Assembly: GCF_032118995.1 (NCBI RefSeq)
Contig: NC_092655.1
Location: 11,275,917-11,339,916, forward strand
DNA from: Asterias amurensis
Lineage: Eukaryota > Echinodermata > Asteroidea > Forcipulatida > Asteriidae
Length of the DNA: 64,000 bases
Reading direction: 5' to 3'
Part shown: positions 47,440 through 58,565 of the stretch, piece by piece
How positions within the stretch are numbered: position 1 is the first letter of the stretch
How the letters are laid out: each line of letters starts with the position of its first letter
Made by a program: the position numbers and the translations under genes
Notes under the pieces: model-generated
What the model was told of the DNA's origin: nothing
Databases searched by the model: none
Seen by the model: only the letters and a program-made list of their open reading frames with translations

Positions 47440-48165
47440 CGAACAAATCATCTTCCCAGCTTATGCTGTGTCCAGCATCGTTTGAATACTTTACATACAT
47501 CGACAACGGAGTGTCGCTTCCCGAGTTGCTTGAGAATGATGTTCTCCCTGATACACCATGATAACCTGATAAATGTTCTGAAGGAACTTTTAGGCTTGCC
47601 ATCCAGTGTTGTCACCACAAGGTGTATACAGGAGCTCATTCTGTTAGAGCTTATCAATTTTTCTTTGAATGATGAAAAGCAAGTAAAACCTGGATAAGAT
47701 CCAGCAATCTCCCAAAGGAGACAATTTCAAGCTGTCGTTGATAAAATGTTGAAGCAAGTAGAAGAACAATTTGAAGAGAGGATGGAAATCGATAATGCGC
47801 AAGAACAACTAAGCTAAACCGGCTGAACAACCCTTGGCAAAATTTACATTCATGTTTGTGGGTTTGACTCAGGAAAACCCATGAACAAAACGAACAGATA
47901 GTGGCCACTCACGAGGGTAGAGTTTGCAAGAAAGATCTACCAGGTTCTCATGTGCCACTTCCACACTACCTAATAACTAAATATATTACAGGTTTAATGT
48001 AATAGAGGGTTCAAGAGCCTGGCTGAAGCTTTCGGTAGAGATCTTTGTATTGTCAGCGAGAGGATGTTGCTTTATCTAGAGGAGGCAGGCAACATTAACA
48101 GAGATGTTGATCAATATCAGGTTGATCTTGCAGAACTTTGTGCCCAACAGTGCACAGTTTAGTCC
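47440..48165 (+). pseudogene. Unrecognised helical coding remnants
   Basis: Two coherent stretches: at 47535-47815 'HHDNLINVLKELLGLPSSVV', 'IQELILLELINFSLNDEKQV', a TAA, 'RRQFQAVVDKMLKQVEEQFE'; and at about 48008-48165 'GFKSLAEAFGRDLCIVSERM', 'LLYLEEAGNINRDVDQYQVD', ending TAG. Both are Leu/Glu-rich and probably helical. They may be pieces of one decayed gene; no family is assigned. Confidence 0.3.
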
Positions 48166-48889
48166 TTAAAAAAAGGACTACACATTGCAGGATTATAGAA
48201 GGTACAGTATGTGTGCTCTTTAGAAGGTATAAAGTACTGCGTATACTTACAATGCAACCTTCCATATAATGTTCATGCATCATTATAAAAAACAACTTTA
48301 CCTAAGATAATTCGCCTGTTCTTTGTCAGTGTCTGAAACATTCATCCACCTTACTAATAGTATCAGCTCAAATTGTATACATGAGATGAGTAAAAAAAAC
48401 AAACTATGGGGAAATTCGATGAAAAGGTGGAATTGCCCCTCGTACTAGATTTGTATCTTCATATCATTCCAAACACGTCCAAGTGTAAGGGGAATTTTTT
48501 AAATTCTGTTTTGGTAATGTTAACTGTGAATAAGTTTGAATTTATTTTTCCAATAGTGCACTTTTATTGGGAAAAAAGTGTTTAAAAAAAATTGATGATA
48601 ATATCAATTTGACTTATTTTTCAAGTCAGGATCAATTTTCAACAAAATATGTGAAATTTCAGTACAGCCTAATTTACACGTGTGAAAACTTGGTTTGAGG
48701 TACTCTTAGAGAGCGTAACATGTGTTACTAAAAAACTCTTTATGAAATATAAGAAATTAATAACCTGGTTTCAATTGCTGCGACTTAAAAATTTTCCTCC
48801 TACTAGTAAGGGCTCATGTAAAAATAGTAAACAACTTTCTTAACCACCACTTCGCATTACCGCATTAGTACTGTGTTGTAATGGCCCAT
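48166..48889. other. No gene seen
   Basis: AT-rich sequence without coding-like frames. Confidence 0.5.
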
Positions 48890-49385
48890 TACTGATCTGT
48901 ACTGGCATGAAACGGCACCTGGAACCCCGACCGGGACACGGACAAGGACAGCGTCACCTGAAACCTTGCCCGCCACACTGACAAGGACAACGACACTTGG
49001 AACCTCCGCCTCGACACGGATAAGGACAGCGACACCTGAAACCTCTATTGCCACACTGACAAGGACAATGAAACCTAATGCCTGGCCTCGACATGGATAA
49101 CAGCATCGACACCTGACACCTCTACCGCCCGCACTGAAAAGGACAACGATAACTGAAACCTCGACAGCCACAATAATAAGGACACCAACACGTGAAACCT
49201 CTACCACCACACCTGGCAGGTAATCTTGGCCTCCACCAGTGACAAGGGCAACTAAACCTGAAACATCGACCGCCACACTGACAAGGACAACGACACCTGA
49301 AACCTCGACTGTCACACTGATAAGGACAAGGACACCTGAAACCTCGGCCTTGACACTAACAACGTGACCTCACCCTCGACACATT
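48890..49385. repeat. 39-bp minisatellite, about 12 copies
   Basis: The unit is of the form 'acactgacaaggacaacgac' + 'acctgaaacctcgaccgcc'. Successive copies near 49280 and 49319 are 39 bp apart, and others vary. Because 39 is a multiple of 3, the minus strand stays open and reads a 13-residue Val/Ser repeat ('VEVSGVVVLVSVA'). That frame is most likely a by-product of the repeat. Confidence 0.85.
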
Positions 49386-50600
49386 TTGCAGTATCTCTAC
49401 AACGAGCACCTGATGCACTTTATGTGCTGGACAGGTATATGAATTGATTTTTTTTATCAAATGCGCACTTGTAAAAAAAAACATACGGATATTGCTAAAA
49501 ACGATTCTTTTGCATGGAACTGAAAGTTGTTTTAGTTTCAGCTCGCATAAGCGACCCACCTTCCAAACTTTAACGCGTGGTAGTAATGCGTGTTGCCCAT
49601 GTTACACATGTTATCCAGCCTATAACACTGTAAACAAAGGTCAGATAAGCCCAGCACATAGTTTAAAAACAAACAAATTCCTGCCACTATTCAAGGTCAT
49701 GCAGGCAAGCACAACTTGAGTTAGCTGGAGTTACTTAGCGTCATCCTATGGCAAAAGACACTTTTCCATATCATACTATGTCGCAAGCACTGCCCCCTTG
49801 TTATGGGGGTGGCACAAAAACATGGTCACTTACATGTATCCATATCATACTAAGTCCAAGCAGTATTACTGCCCCCCAGTATTACAAGAGCTAAGGATAT
49901 TAAGGAAACTGAGGAGGGAACTCCTTGTAGCAAAAACACTCTACTTGTGATACCCCCAATATCTACTACCCCTGCATTAAAGATAGCATTGGCGTCTCAG
50001 AGCAGGAAGTTGGTCCTACCATAGAGAGTGTTCTAACAACCCTGACACAAGCCACATTAGAGGTAATGGTAAAGAGGTATTAGCGAGCTTTCTCATGAAG
50101 ACGGTAGGCACAAACAACAGATTGTAACATAGCACAGTAGTCCCGATGCTCACGCTCAAGTACCTTGTTCCTGTATGTTTGGGCCCCCCGGTGATGTAGA
50201 ATTGACTCATGTTCCATTCCTGTGAGGGTCCTTTTATTTCCAGTCTCATCGCCTAAACATCAGACAACTTTTGTGAGGTTGGTACCCCCTAACCTAGCCC
50301 CTAGCTGTGCCTGGCCATTCTCGGAATCACTAAGCCCTATAGCTACATTTTTATATCAGATATGACTTTTAGGATCCCTCGCATGAGAACAGGGCTTCAT
50401 TGGGTCTATCACAAGGCTCCCTCACCATACAATGTGTTCAAATCGACATCTTTACACATCCTTTTTGTAACTTATTAAACCACCATCCCATGACCTAACA
50501 AGCATGGAGGTTTCTTTGATTTTTCATTTCGGAAAGGTCTAAAATAAAACCGTAAACTGTCAACATTTTGTCGAAGAAGCTAAAACAAAATGGCTGACAT
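49386..50600. other. No recognised gene
   Basis: No domain or splice-supported exon is seen. Short frames only. Confidence 0.5.
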
Positions 50601-50619
50601 TTTGTTTGTGAGAGAGAAA

Positions 50620-51400
50620 TATATCACTCCATGCATGTTCATGTGTACAAAGGGTTCTTCAAGAAGGAGACAAGCAAGGGTATGGCTGTTGAACAAATCA
50701 TCGAGCTGACCAGCCACAAGGAGATATATCTCTGAGCTACGTCTAAACATGAACTGCTCTCGTTTGACGCTTTCCTTGACAAGCCTGGAGGCAACTCGGG
50801 ATCCTTTGGCATGCACAGTGTACAACACTGTAGGAGACCTCAGTTGCTACCTACACTCTGGCACAACCAAGACATCGTTTGCTGCGGAGACAGACGCCAT
50901 GCTGAAACAAAAGCCAAACAAGGAGAAGACAGCAATCACAAAAAAGGTATTCTAGTCTGTCTTCCAAGCTGCTTTCACAACATATCGATGACCACCCCAC
51001 CTTTTTTTTCTACAAAGCAGCTAGAGTCTTTGATCCAAGGCAACTTGGGTCATTGTCCCATGATACATGTATGCAGAGTAAGACTGTACCTGGCTTGGAA
51101 GTCCCCACACAAGAAACTATGGAAGAATGGCTTATCTACCTGGAGCTGAAACCTGATTAGATTCCCCAACCACTCGACATCGCCAACTTCTGGGAAGGCA
51201 GGCAGGGAGATTTTATGCATGTGTCCATGATGGCAAAGGATGCAATCTAGATGCCCACGTCTGGTGTGGATGTGGATAGTAGCTTCTCTCAGTACAAACA
51301 CCTCTTGAACGACGGGAGGGAAAGCCTCACCCAAGAGAACACTAAGATGCTAGCAATGATGTTCTTCAATGGGGATATTGAAGAACAATTTGCTTAAATC
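50620..51400 (+). pseudogene. hAT transposase C-terminal remnant
   Basis: Plus-strand frames spell the hAT C-terminal dimerisation region: 'KAARVFDPRQLGSLSH', then 'EEWLIYLELKPD', 'LDIANFWEGRQGDFMHVSMM', 'AKDAI', a TAG (51248-51250) where Trp is usual, 'MPTSGVDVDSSFSQYKHLLN' and 'ESLTQENTKMLAMMFFNGDI', ending TAA. Further upstream (50620-50990) 'GFFKKETSKGMAVEQIIELT' and 'FQAAFTTYR' continue in changing frames. The element is distinct in position from the 17-19 kb hAT remnant, which lacks this end. At least two frame changes and three stops indicate it is dead. Confidence 0.8.
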
Positions 51401-51892
51401 GTCCCTATTCCCAGCAAGCTTGCAGCCACCACTGACTGTACTCTGTTCACAAACTCTTTGACATGATGGGTTTGTTTAGCTTTGGCAACTTCTGCTGCAA
51501 TTGTAAATCATCATTGACTGACTATTTGACATTATAAATCATTGAAATTTTGATAATCTTTTATCAGTTAATCAGATAATGATAGAAAACTAAACGTTTG
51601 AAAACTTTGCTTGTTTAACTTTAATCATCATCATCACTGTTTTTTGCTGATAAGGGGAACCGTTGTATGTTTTCTTATACAAATTACTGCACATAGTGTG
51701 CGTAGAGACCACGAACAAACAACAAAGCATGCACAGTAGCATGCACAGTTGCATTTCCATAGCTTTCGCCTATGCGCCATGCTTTTTAACCAATTTTTCT
51801 TGAGTTTCTACTATTTCCTTCTTTTGATCGTTAAATTCCAACGATGAGAAGGTAAGATACAAGTTCTTTCACCTCATCACTTGAATCTGTCT

Positions 51893-52205
51893 TGCAATTG
51901 TATTAGTTCAACAGAGAGCCACAAGAATGATCCTTAAACACACGCCAAGATGAACCCTACATGTATGAGTCTAGACTTGCTCGCTTAAATCTATTCCCTC
52001 TTAGTAAACGGCGAGAGTATCAAAGCTTATTTTTGATTTTCAAATTGCTCATCAATGATCAAAGAGACACTGTTCCCATCTTAAATTTTATGATTGGTTC
52101 ACAGACTTTCTTATTTCTGCAAAGATGCAGCATTCAGACTTCCTCTGGTAGGGCTGTGTGGAAAAGAATAGTAGACCAGCCAAACTTAAAAATGTGTTCT
52201 TGAAA
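51893..52205 (+). pseudogene. Non-LTR (LINE) reverse transcriptase 3' remnant
   Basis: Reads 'AIVLVQQRATRMILKHTPR', a stop, then 'SRLARLNLFPLSKRREYQSL' and 'FLIFKLLI'. The pattern 'LQQRAxRxI...L..LxLxPLxxRRxxxxLxxxxK' is characteristic of the region behind the RT thumb in Jockey/RTE/CR1-type elements. Only the last about 100 residues of ORF2 remain. The clade is not assigned. Confidence 0.75.
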
Positions 52206-52749
52206 GAAGAAGAAAAAGGCACAGTTTGTTAAGGGCAGGCATCCACGCTAGATACAATGTATATGGATTATGGGCTCGGGCAGATGATTATGGTGGATGC
52301 CAAGCTTTATTTTAAATTTTAAGGTAATTTTGAAGTCAATAAGGTCAAAAAAAAATTTTTGGGGGGGTACAAAATTTCTTCCAAAGTAGTAGATGTCACG
52401 AAGTGAATTAGTTTTGAGAAATTACTATTTTGTACAAAGTTAAGTTTGTGTTACAGAGTAACAAGATTTTGGGTTTTATGGCCAATGGGCCCGTAAAGTT
52501 CGTAGACTTCATTTTTATGAATGAGAGTTACGTAAGGTTGACAGAATCGTCTGTGATTGGCTGTAATTTATATGGGGCCAGTAATGCTTCTGTTTCGATG
52601 ATGCACCCCTTTTTGTAACAATACATTGAAGTCAAGGGGTACACCTTTTCGCGGGTTTCAAAAATCTTTCGTCTGGAGAAAATATTAATTGGGTGGGCAC
52701 TTGCGATTGGAGATCAGAGGAGAGGACGTGGTGTTTGTCAGCCTCGATA

Positions 52750-52757
52750 TTTATAGC
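52750..52757 (+). promoter_or_regulatory. TATA-like box of the 118-residue gene
   Basis: 'gatatttatagcc' lies about 45 bp upstream of the ATG at 52800, leaving room for a start site near 52780. Single motif; inferred from spacing only. Confidence 0.4.
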
Positions 52758-52799
52758 CAGTTAGTGAGAACTGAGCTGTTGCCAGATTAAATTCTGTGT

Positions 52800-53459
52800 A
52801 TGCTACTGTTTGAGCAATTGAGTGCTCGAAAGTATCAAGTGCGACCTATTTTTCAACTTATCATTAAGCATTTCCATTGGCGTACAACTACTATACTACT
52901 CATAGGCCAGGATCGAAGAACGACCTGTAAGTAATCATATTTTGTTGTATTAAATAATTTAATTTGAGGAAGTATTTGTGTGATTAAGATATTGAGATCA
53001 AGTAATTTGGAGTTTGTGTTTAACGATGAAATTTCCTTTAAAACAAACTTTTGGGAGCTTTTATTTTGTTAATATTGTCAAAACGATTAGTGTTCACCAA
53101 ACAGTCGTAGACTTATGCTTTAAACTAAAGTGAGTAGCGCTTTCCAAGCATTAAGATGTCGCCTTTTGATAGCAGTTTTTGTATATAATATTGCAGAGGT
53201 TATAAGGTGTTATTATGTGTACTTTCCAGGGTCCCAATCTGGGAGAAGAAATCCCACTATTACCCGTGAAGGGAGAAACGCACCTGGTGGAAGAGAGACT
53301 GAGATAGATGTAGATAAACCGGAAGGACTATACGAAAGAGTTGTTGTAAACGGGAAGGACTTTTGGGTATTCGGCGGGCCTGGTGCCGACACTCCACGTA
53401 CCGCACCCCAAACAAATACTACGGGTGGAGCCTCCGTGGTGACAACGTCTATAAGCTGA
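52800..53459 (+). CDS. Two-exon orphan gene, 118 residues
   Basis: ATG at 52800-52802 opens exon 1 (52800-52926, 'MLLFEQLSARKYQVRPIFQL', basic end 'GQDRRTT'), ending at a strong donor (CCT|gtaagt). A strong acceptor ('gtactttccag') starts exon 2 (53230-53459) in matching phase: 'SQSGRRNPTITREGRNAPGG', 'EGLYERVVVNGKDFWVFGGP', 'SVVTTSIS', TGA. A TATA-like box lies upstream and AATAAA about 65 bp after the stop (53525), so every part of a complete small gene is present. No domain is recognised; the C-terminus is Gly/Thr-rich. The surrounding interval 52614-53660 begins TGTAACA and ends TGTGACA, so I considered an LTR, but no target duplication is seen. Confidence 0.55.
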
Positions 53460-53688
53460 TTGTGTTTTAGTATTGCTCTCTTGTATAAATAATAATTATT
53501 GTGTTGTAAATAGGGAGATTTGTAAATAAATGTAAATAATTTCATTCATAAATGAATTTGTGGATATTGTGTGTGATTGACCCTCTCCTGTGTGTGTATC
53601 AAACAAAACTACCGAAGGTTGTGTCTCGTTTTTGCTAAATTCAAATTCCGGGATGTGACAGTAGATCTATCCATAAAATCTTGAAAAC

Positions 53689-54228
53689 ATGGATCCTGTG
53701 TACACCATCAAGCACAAAAGAGAAACAGCCGTTGATAAAGCAAGATGCCTCTTCTGCAACAATAGTGCAGGTGATCTTTGTGTAGCATCAACAGAAGGAA
53801 AGGAGAAGACATTGACTGTTGGTGAGCAGCAAAGCAAACTTGGTGATACCGCCTACGCAGACATGTTAGATAGACTGGATGACGCTTCAATTAAAGACCA
53901 CATAGAATGGATAAAGTTGGAGCACTCCAAAAAGAAACCCAACCAAGATCCTGTGGCAGTTTCGACGGAAGCAACGCTGGCTGGCCGACGCAGAATGATC
54001 ACCAAAGAAGCTCTCCATGCCGGCCCTGAAGACTGCATATCCTTGACCTTTTTCTGCCTTAAAGACATTGGACACTTTCGGTTGACAGTACATGTATGTC
54101 CAAGGCCCAGATTTCATGTATCACAACTTCTAATCCAAAAAAACATACTTGAGGAAATTTACGCTTCAATCGGTCGTCGGAGTCGGGAGAAAATAATGGT
54201 AAACCCACCCTTGTTTCCGCACGTTTAA
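53689..54228 (+). CDS. Zinc-finger-like ORF of a repeat-associated protein
   Basis: ATG at 53689, 179 codons to TAA. The N-terminus has 'KARCLFCNNSAGDLCVAS', with C-x2-C and a further Cys, resembling the short zinc-binding head of many uncharacterised, often transposon-linked, invertebrate proteins ('CxxC...L'). It is followed by helices ('YADMLDRLDDASIKDHIEWI') and a basic stretch ('AGRRRMITKEALH'). The end ('SIGRRSREKIM|gtaaacc') has a donor-like site, so the real protein may continue in another exon, for example the 54.54 kb frame. Function unknown. Confidence 0.4.
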   Translation: MDPVYTIKHKRETAVDKARCLFCNNSAGDLCVASTEGKEKTLTVGEQQSKLGDTAYADMLDRLDDASIKDHIEWIKLEHSKKKPNQDPVAVSTEATLAGRRRMITKEALHAGPEDCISLTFFCLKDIGHFRLTVHVCPRPRFHVSQLLIQKNILEEIYASIGRRSREKIMVNPPLFPHV

Positions 54229-54370
54229 CTGTGCCATGACATGTGTTTAAAATAAATCTGTTATTCTTTACGTCGAGAATTGATATTGTTTAAAGGTTTT
54301 CTCAAAAAGTAAAGCATTTCATGAAATAATATTTCAAGAGAAATCTTTCACCATTACCTTCTGTAAAACC

Positions 54371-55028
54371 GGTAAGTTATTTGTAAATCTGTGAACTTTT
54401 ATTTATATATATTCTGTTCTGAAAGTGTCCGATGGCTTTGATCGACGTGGAGCTGTTGCTCTCGAAACACACATTTTTGTTTAATCTAATGTACTACATA
54501 TCGTATAATTTTCTTAAGAGACATTGTATAGGCTAAGTGCAAACTATGTTTTGTTTCCTCAATGACATACGGGAAAATGGGGCACCCTACAACAAGGGGA
54601 ACAGCTCTGACCTTTTAGACTGCATGGAATTCACAATATATATTGACGGTGTAGATGTGGCCCACTACACCACACTTCTGACAGTGGCATCTGTTTATAT
54701 TGCTTGTTATTATGTATTCAATCGCACATATCCGGCAGGTCTTAAGAAGACTCTTACTTTCTTCCAGAGAGTTATTCTAAATATACATGATAATGCCAAG
54801 ATCGAGCATTCTGTGGTACTCTTTACTTGAGAGATTGATCCAGCATCTTGTCAAGTAGTTTGACTAACAAAATATGATCTAGCAGGAGGGTTCTGAAGAG
54901 ATTATAGATGCATGCCAGTAACTATGAAACAATAAAAACATGCACATTTAAGATGCCATATAATGTCATGTATTAACAGGCTAATCCATCCTTTTTTATG
55001 TTCGCTATCATCACTAATCCTTTATGAT
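54371..55028 (+). repeat. Direct repeat, left copy, with conserved ORF
   Basis: Matches 62142-62825 over its whole length with few differences ('ttatttgtaaatctgtgaac' at the left, 'ctatcatcactaatccttta' at the right). Inside, a frame of about 97 codons ends in TGA at 54828-54830: 'MEFTIYIDGVDVAHYTTLLT', 'YIACYYVFNRTYPAGLKKTL', 'TFFQRVILNIHDNAKIEH'. No ATG start is shared by both copies at the same place. The 'YVFN..YP..L..T..FxQ' pattern reminds me of C-terminal regions of uncharacterised repeat-derived animal proteins; name unknown. Likely a terminal exon. Confidence 0.8.
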
Positions 55029-56451
55029 TAACATATGAACAACTTGCGCGCATCTGCTCACTGAGCTCCGTATCACCACGTTCAGCGTAGGAAAATGACA
55101 CTCAAAAAGACCCCTCACTGAAAACTTTCGTGAGTAAATGGAAAGTACGTCTAGGTTTTATACCAACTCGCCAAGCATTTCAAAGTTGAAAGTATTACCT
55201 TTCATATGGTTATTTTTTTAAATATTTATTATGTTCGGGAAAAAAAGGGCTTTTTGGGGTGTAAAACCTCAAAACCGGCAAAGTCAATGGATGTCAACAC
55301 AATTATTGACAATTTTCCGGTGGGTTGCCTCACTGAATTGAACGGCACAGTCGTTCCTTTTGTCCCACAGATTCAACTCGCACTTCTGAGTAAACTACAT
55401 AAAATTTCCTTTCAACTCATTTAAAAATCATTCTGATTGGACGTGGGGGAAAAAGGGGCTTGTTTGCTTCCAATCATGCAACGTCTCTCTTCTAAGACAT
55501 GACCCGGTTACAATATGCAAAGTGCTTCTATAGTCTGGCTCCATGCATTCTCTTATAAACCCGCGTATAATGTAGGATGAACGGGGAACTAGATCAGACC
55601 ACGCATTCATTTCGCAGAAACTGACGCTCGCTGGATCGGTGATAGTTTCTCCCCTTCATGGTTCGATTTATTACTGATTAAATGGCTCACAACTAAACTA
55701 TCACTGGATATCGGCAAAATGAGTCTTGTTTGTCGTCCATGCTAGTCGGGCCGCATCATTTTTTCTTCGAGGGGTGACTGAGTGTTGTTGTGATTGTCGC
55801 ATGTTTCCGGTTCCCCCTCTCGCCTACACATAGACATGTACAATACATGCAGGGTAAGAGTTTGTTTGTTTGTTTCTTAAATGAAAAAAAAAAAGGTTTC
55901 TGCTTAGCATGTCATTACTTTTAGGTAGTAGTTTACAAACACAGACCTGCCAACCTTGTAAAAATAATTTGAGTACCACATTATTGCAGCGGCATAAACA
56001 TGATCGCCCAGTGCACAACGGCATATGGCACAATGCTTACGGTCAGTCAGCAAAAACCATGGACCACTTCACTTTAGATGAACCATTCATTTAATGTAAT
56101 TATATATCATATTCACACAAAATACAGGCTACTTCATAATATAAAAAAATTGTACCATGATATCAGTGATTATCTTAGGGGTGGTTGATGTGGCCTTTTT
56201 GACTTTTAGTGCTCGTGACCTTAACAGTCTGGGAAAAAAATTAAAAAGAAATAACCAGTTGACTGCTGGAACTATGTTCCAAATGCCTAGATCAAGGATT
56301 TTAAACTGAAGGGGCAAAACAAGTTTTTTTTTTTTTTTGTTTTTTAATATCACAAAAAATTGGACAGGGGTTTCCCTACGGGCGGTGAGCCCATTTTGAC
56401 ACATTTCTGATCCATAACATATATTAATTTCATTGACAAGCTCTGTTGAAC
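55029..56451. other. No recognised gene
   Basis: Contains (at 55930-55985) a piece, 'cagacctgccaacctt', whose inverse occurs at about 58000 ('aggttggcaggtctg'). No coding gene is seen. Confidence 0.45.
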
Positions 56452-57107
56452 GGTCCTACTAAAAGCCGACAACAAGCCGACAACGCCGACAACAAGTCCA
56501 GAGCGCCGCCAACACGCCGCCAACACGTTTTAAATACCTCAAAAATGGCAAATAAACCATATACATTTTAGAACTATATGTGTTCTGTAATATAAACATA
56601 AAGTTAATGTAAAAACTTCACAAAAAGTGTGAATTTTTAACCAGAAAAAAACTTCACTTGCACGGAAAGCGGTCGGACGCCATCTTGGCTTAAAAACCGT
56701 GTTTGGACCAGACCATTATGATACGGGTAGATTTAGCACTTGTCAACAACAGAGGGCGGGCTTCATGTGAAGACCTTCACTGCAGTGTGCACAGTGCATG
56801 ACGCCCGCCCTCTATTGCTTAGTTTGACTCACCCGCATCATAATGGACTGGTCCAAACACGATTTTAAGCCAAGATGGCGTCCGACCATTCTCCGTGAAC
56901 GTTAAGTTTTTTTTCTGGTTAAAAATTCACACTTTTCGTGAAGTTTTTCCATTAAATTTATGTTTATATTACAAAACACACATAGTTCTAAAATTTATAT
57001 GGTTTATTTGCCATTTTTGAGGTATTTAAAACTTGTTTGCGGCGTGTTGGCGGCGCTCTGGACTTGTTGTCGGCGTTGTCGGCTTGTTGTCGGCTTTTAG
57101 TAGGACC
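56452..57107. mobile_element. 656-bp near-complete inverted repeat (foldback/MITE)
   Basis: The left end 'ggtcctactaaaagccgaca' and the right end 'tgtcggcttttagtaggacc' are inverse of each other, and the match continues inward nearly to the centre ('agccaagatggcgtccgacc' against 'ggtcggacgccatcttggct'; 'agggcgggcttcatg' against 'catgacgcccgccct'). The terminal part holds short 'gccgacaac' repeats. The element would form one long hairpin with about 10% mismatch. No coding capacity, and no clear target-site duplication at the chosen ends. Confidence 0.85.
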
Positions 57108-58560
57108 CATGACGAACAATGTTCCTAAATTATTAGTAACTTAAACTCAGCATGCAAATATTATAACTTGGTATCCATCTTTGGTTGCCCAGTAAACGGA
57201 CAAACGCAAGCCCACTGTAGAGTTTTCCAGTTCCACTTCAACTCAGGCATGCTTCAATTCATCATTTGTTTCCCTTATCAGGCTTATACAAAGATTACAG
57301 GCCATTAATTTCCCTTTATTCTTCCCAAATTCTCGGGTGTTGGGAAAAATCGTGACGTAAATAATAACATGACTACCTCCTGACCTAAACTGCTGCCGCT
57401 CTTTGAGTGAGATGTCTAAATCAAATGAAGTGTGTGCATACACTGCCGACTGCACACATGCACTGTATTTTTCACGTTGAGGAAGAAACTTCTTCTCTTT
57501 TTCCGGGTGGAGGAGTACTTTTTCCCCCATCACTGACACTTCGCCTTCGATCGGCGTCCATATAAACACACGGCGACGCCGAACGAAATCCAGCCAAACA
57601 CGTGCGTTGTGTGCACGTACATGTACATGTACATCCATGCATAAGGCTGTACTGTACTATACCAGGTTGACCGAACTGGTATGCGCCATTCCCACCCCTC
57701 TGTTACGCATTGGTTTATTAGTTTTCCAGCGGGAGTAAGAATTTAAAAAATAATTCCAAGCACAACCTCTTTTTTATCGAAGCGCATAATGATCACTCAG
57801 ATGTGGGGTGTTTTTGATCTGTTGTTTTTGCACTTGGGGTTGAACGAACAACAGTTTATTAAATTGAGAACAAAATTTTCCGTTCGTGCTGCAGTTTTAA
57901 AACACCGCGATATAGATTTAGCTTTTTGCGTACGTTCTGCAGAATATCTCGTACCACCGTACTCAGGGGTGAAAATGCGTGCATGGTACGCAAAATGCGT
58001 ACAGGTTGGCAGGTCTGCAAACATGACATGATGGGTCTTCCCTCTTAGTTTTACAAAAACACAATCATGCAGGTTTTAATTGCTTATTATATTATAAAAT
58101 ATAAATTTTGGCAAGCCAACCCAATCATTCATTCAATCATCAAGAAAACAACTATTGTTTACTCATCAGCCATCAGTAATAAAAAATATTAAATTGTTTG
58201 TTTCTGATGCATGATTATACTTTTGTAAGGGTCTAAATTAATGTGGTTGACAGATGTAAATGCACAGTGAAAAACAATTTAACAAAGATGCAAAAAAAGT
58301 TTCGTTAACGACTAAATGTATTGTAATGTTAGTTAAAGTTTGTGCAATATATATATATATTTTTTAAATAGCTGATTTGACATTAAACTTAATTTCGACC
58401 TCAACATTTCGGAATATCATCAGTGCACATTCCTGTCGGCGTGAGTTAGAAATAGACACGACATGCATTTTTGTCTTTAACCATCAAGAGTACAAATGCT
58501 GATTGATGAACTGTGTAAGTAACAATTATTTTTTGTATTTGTAATTTTCATGACAGGCTT
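57108..58560. other. Intergenic
   Basis: Carries a (TACATG)n run at 57617-57635 and the inverse of the 55.93 kb piece near 58000. Open frames at 57243-57638 (minus) and 57789-58031 (plus) lack domains and splice support. Confidence 0.45.
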
Positions 58561-58565
58561 TTTTA

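Noticed and set aside
48857..49315. 152-codon minus-strand open frame, Val/Ser-rich
   Set aside because: It is the complementary reading of the 39-bp minisatellite, with no start context or domain.
52614..53660. Solo LTR covering the two-exon orphan gene
   Set aside because: Ends are TGTAACA/TGTGACA but the flanking bases (cttt and gtag) are not a target duplication, and no second copy is in the window. Kept only as an alternative.
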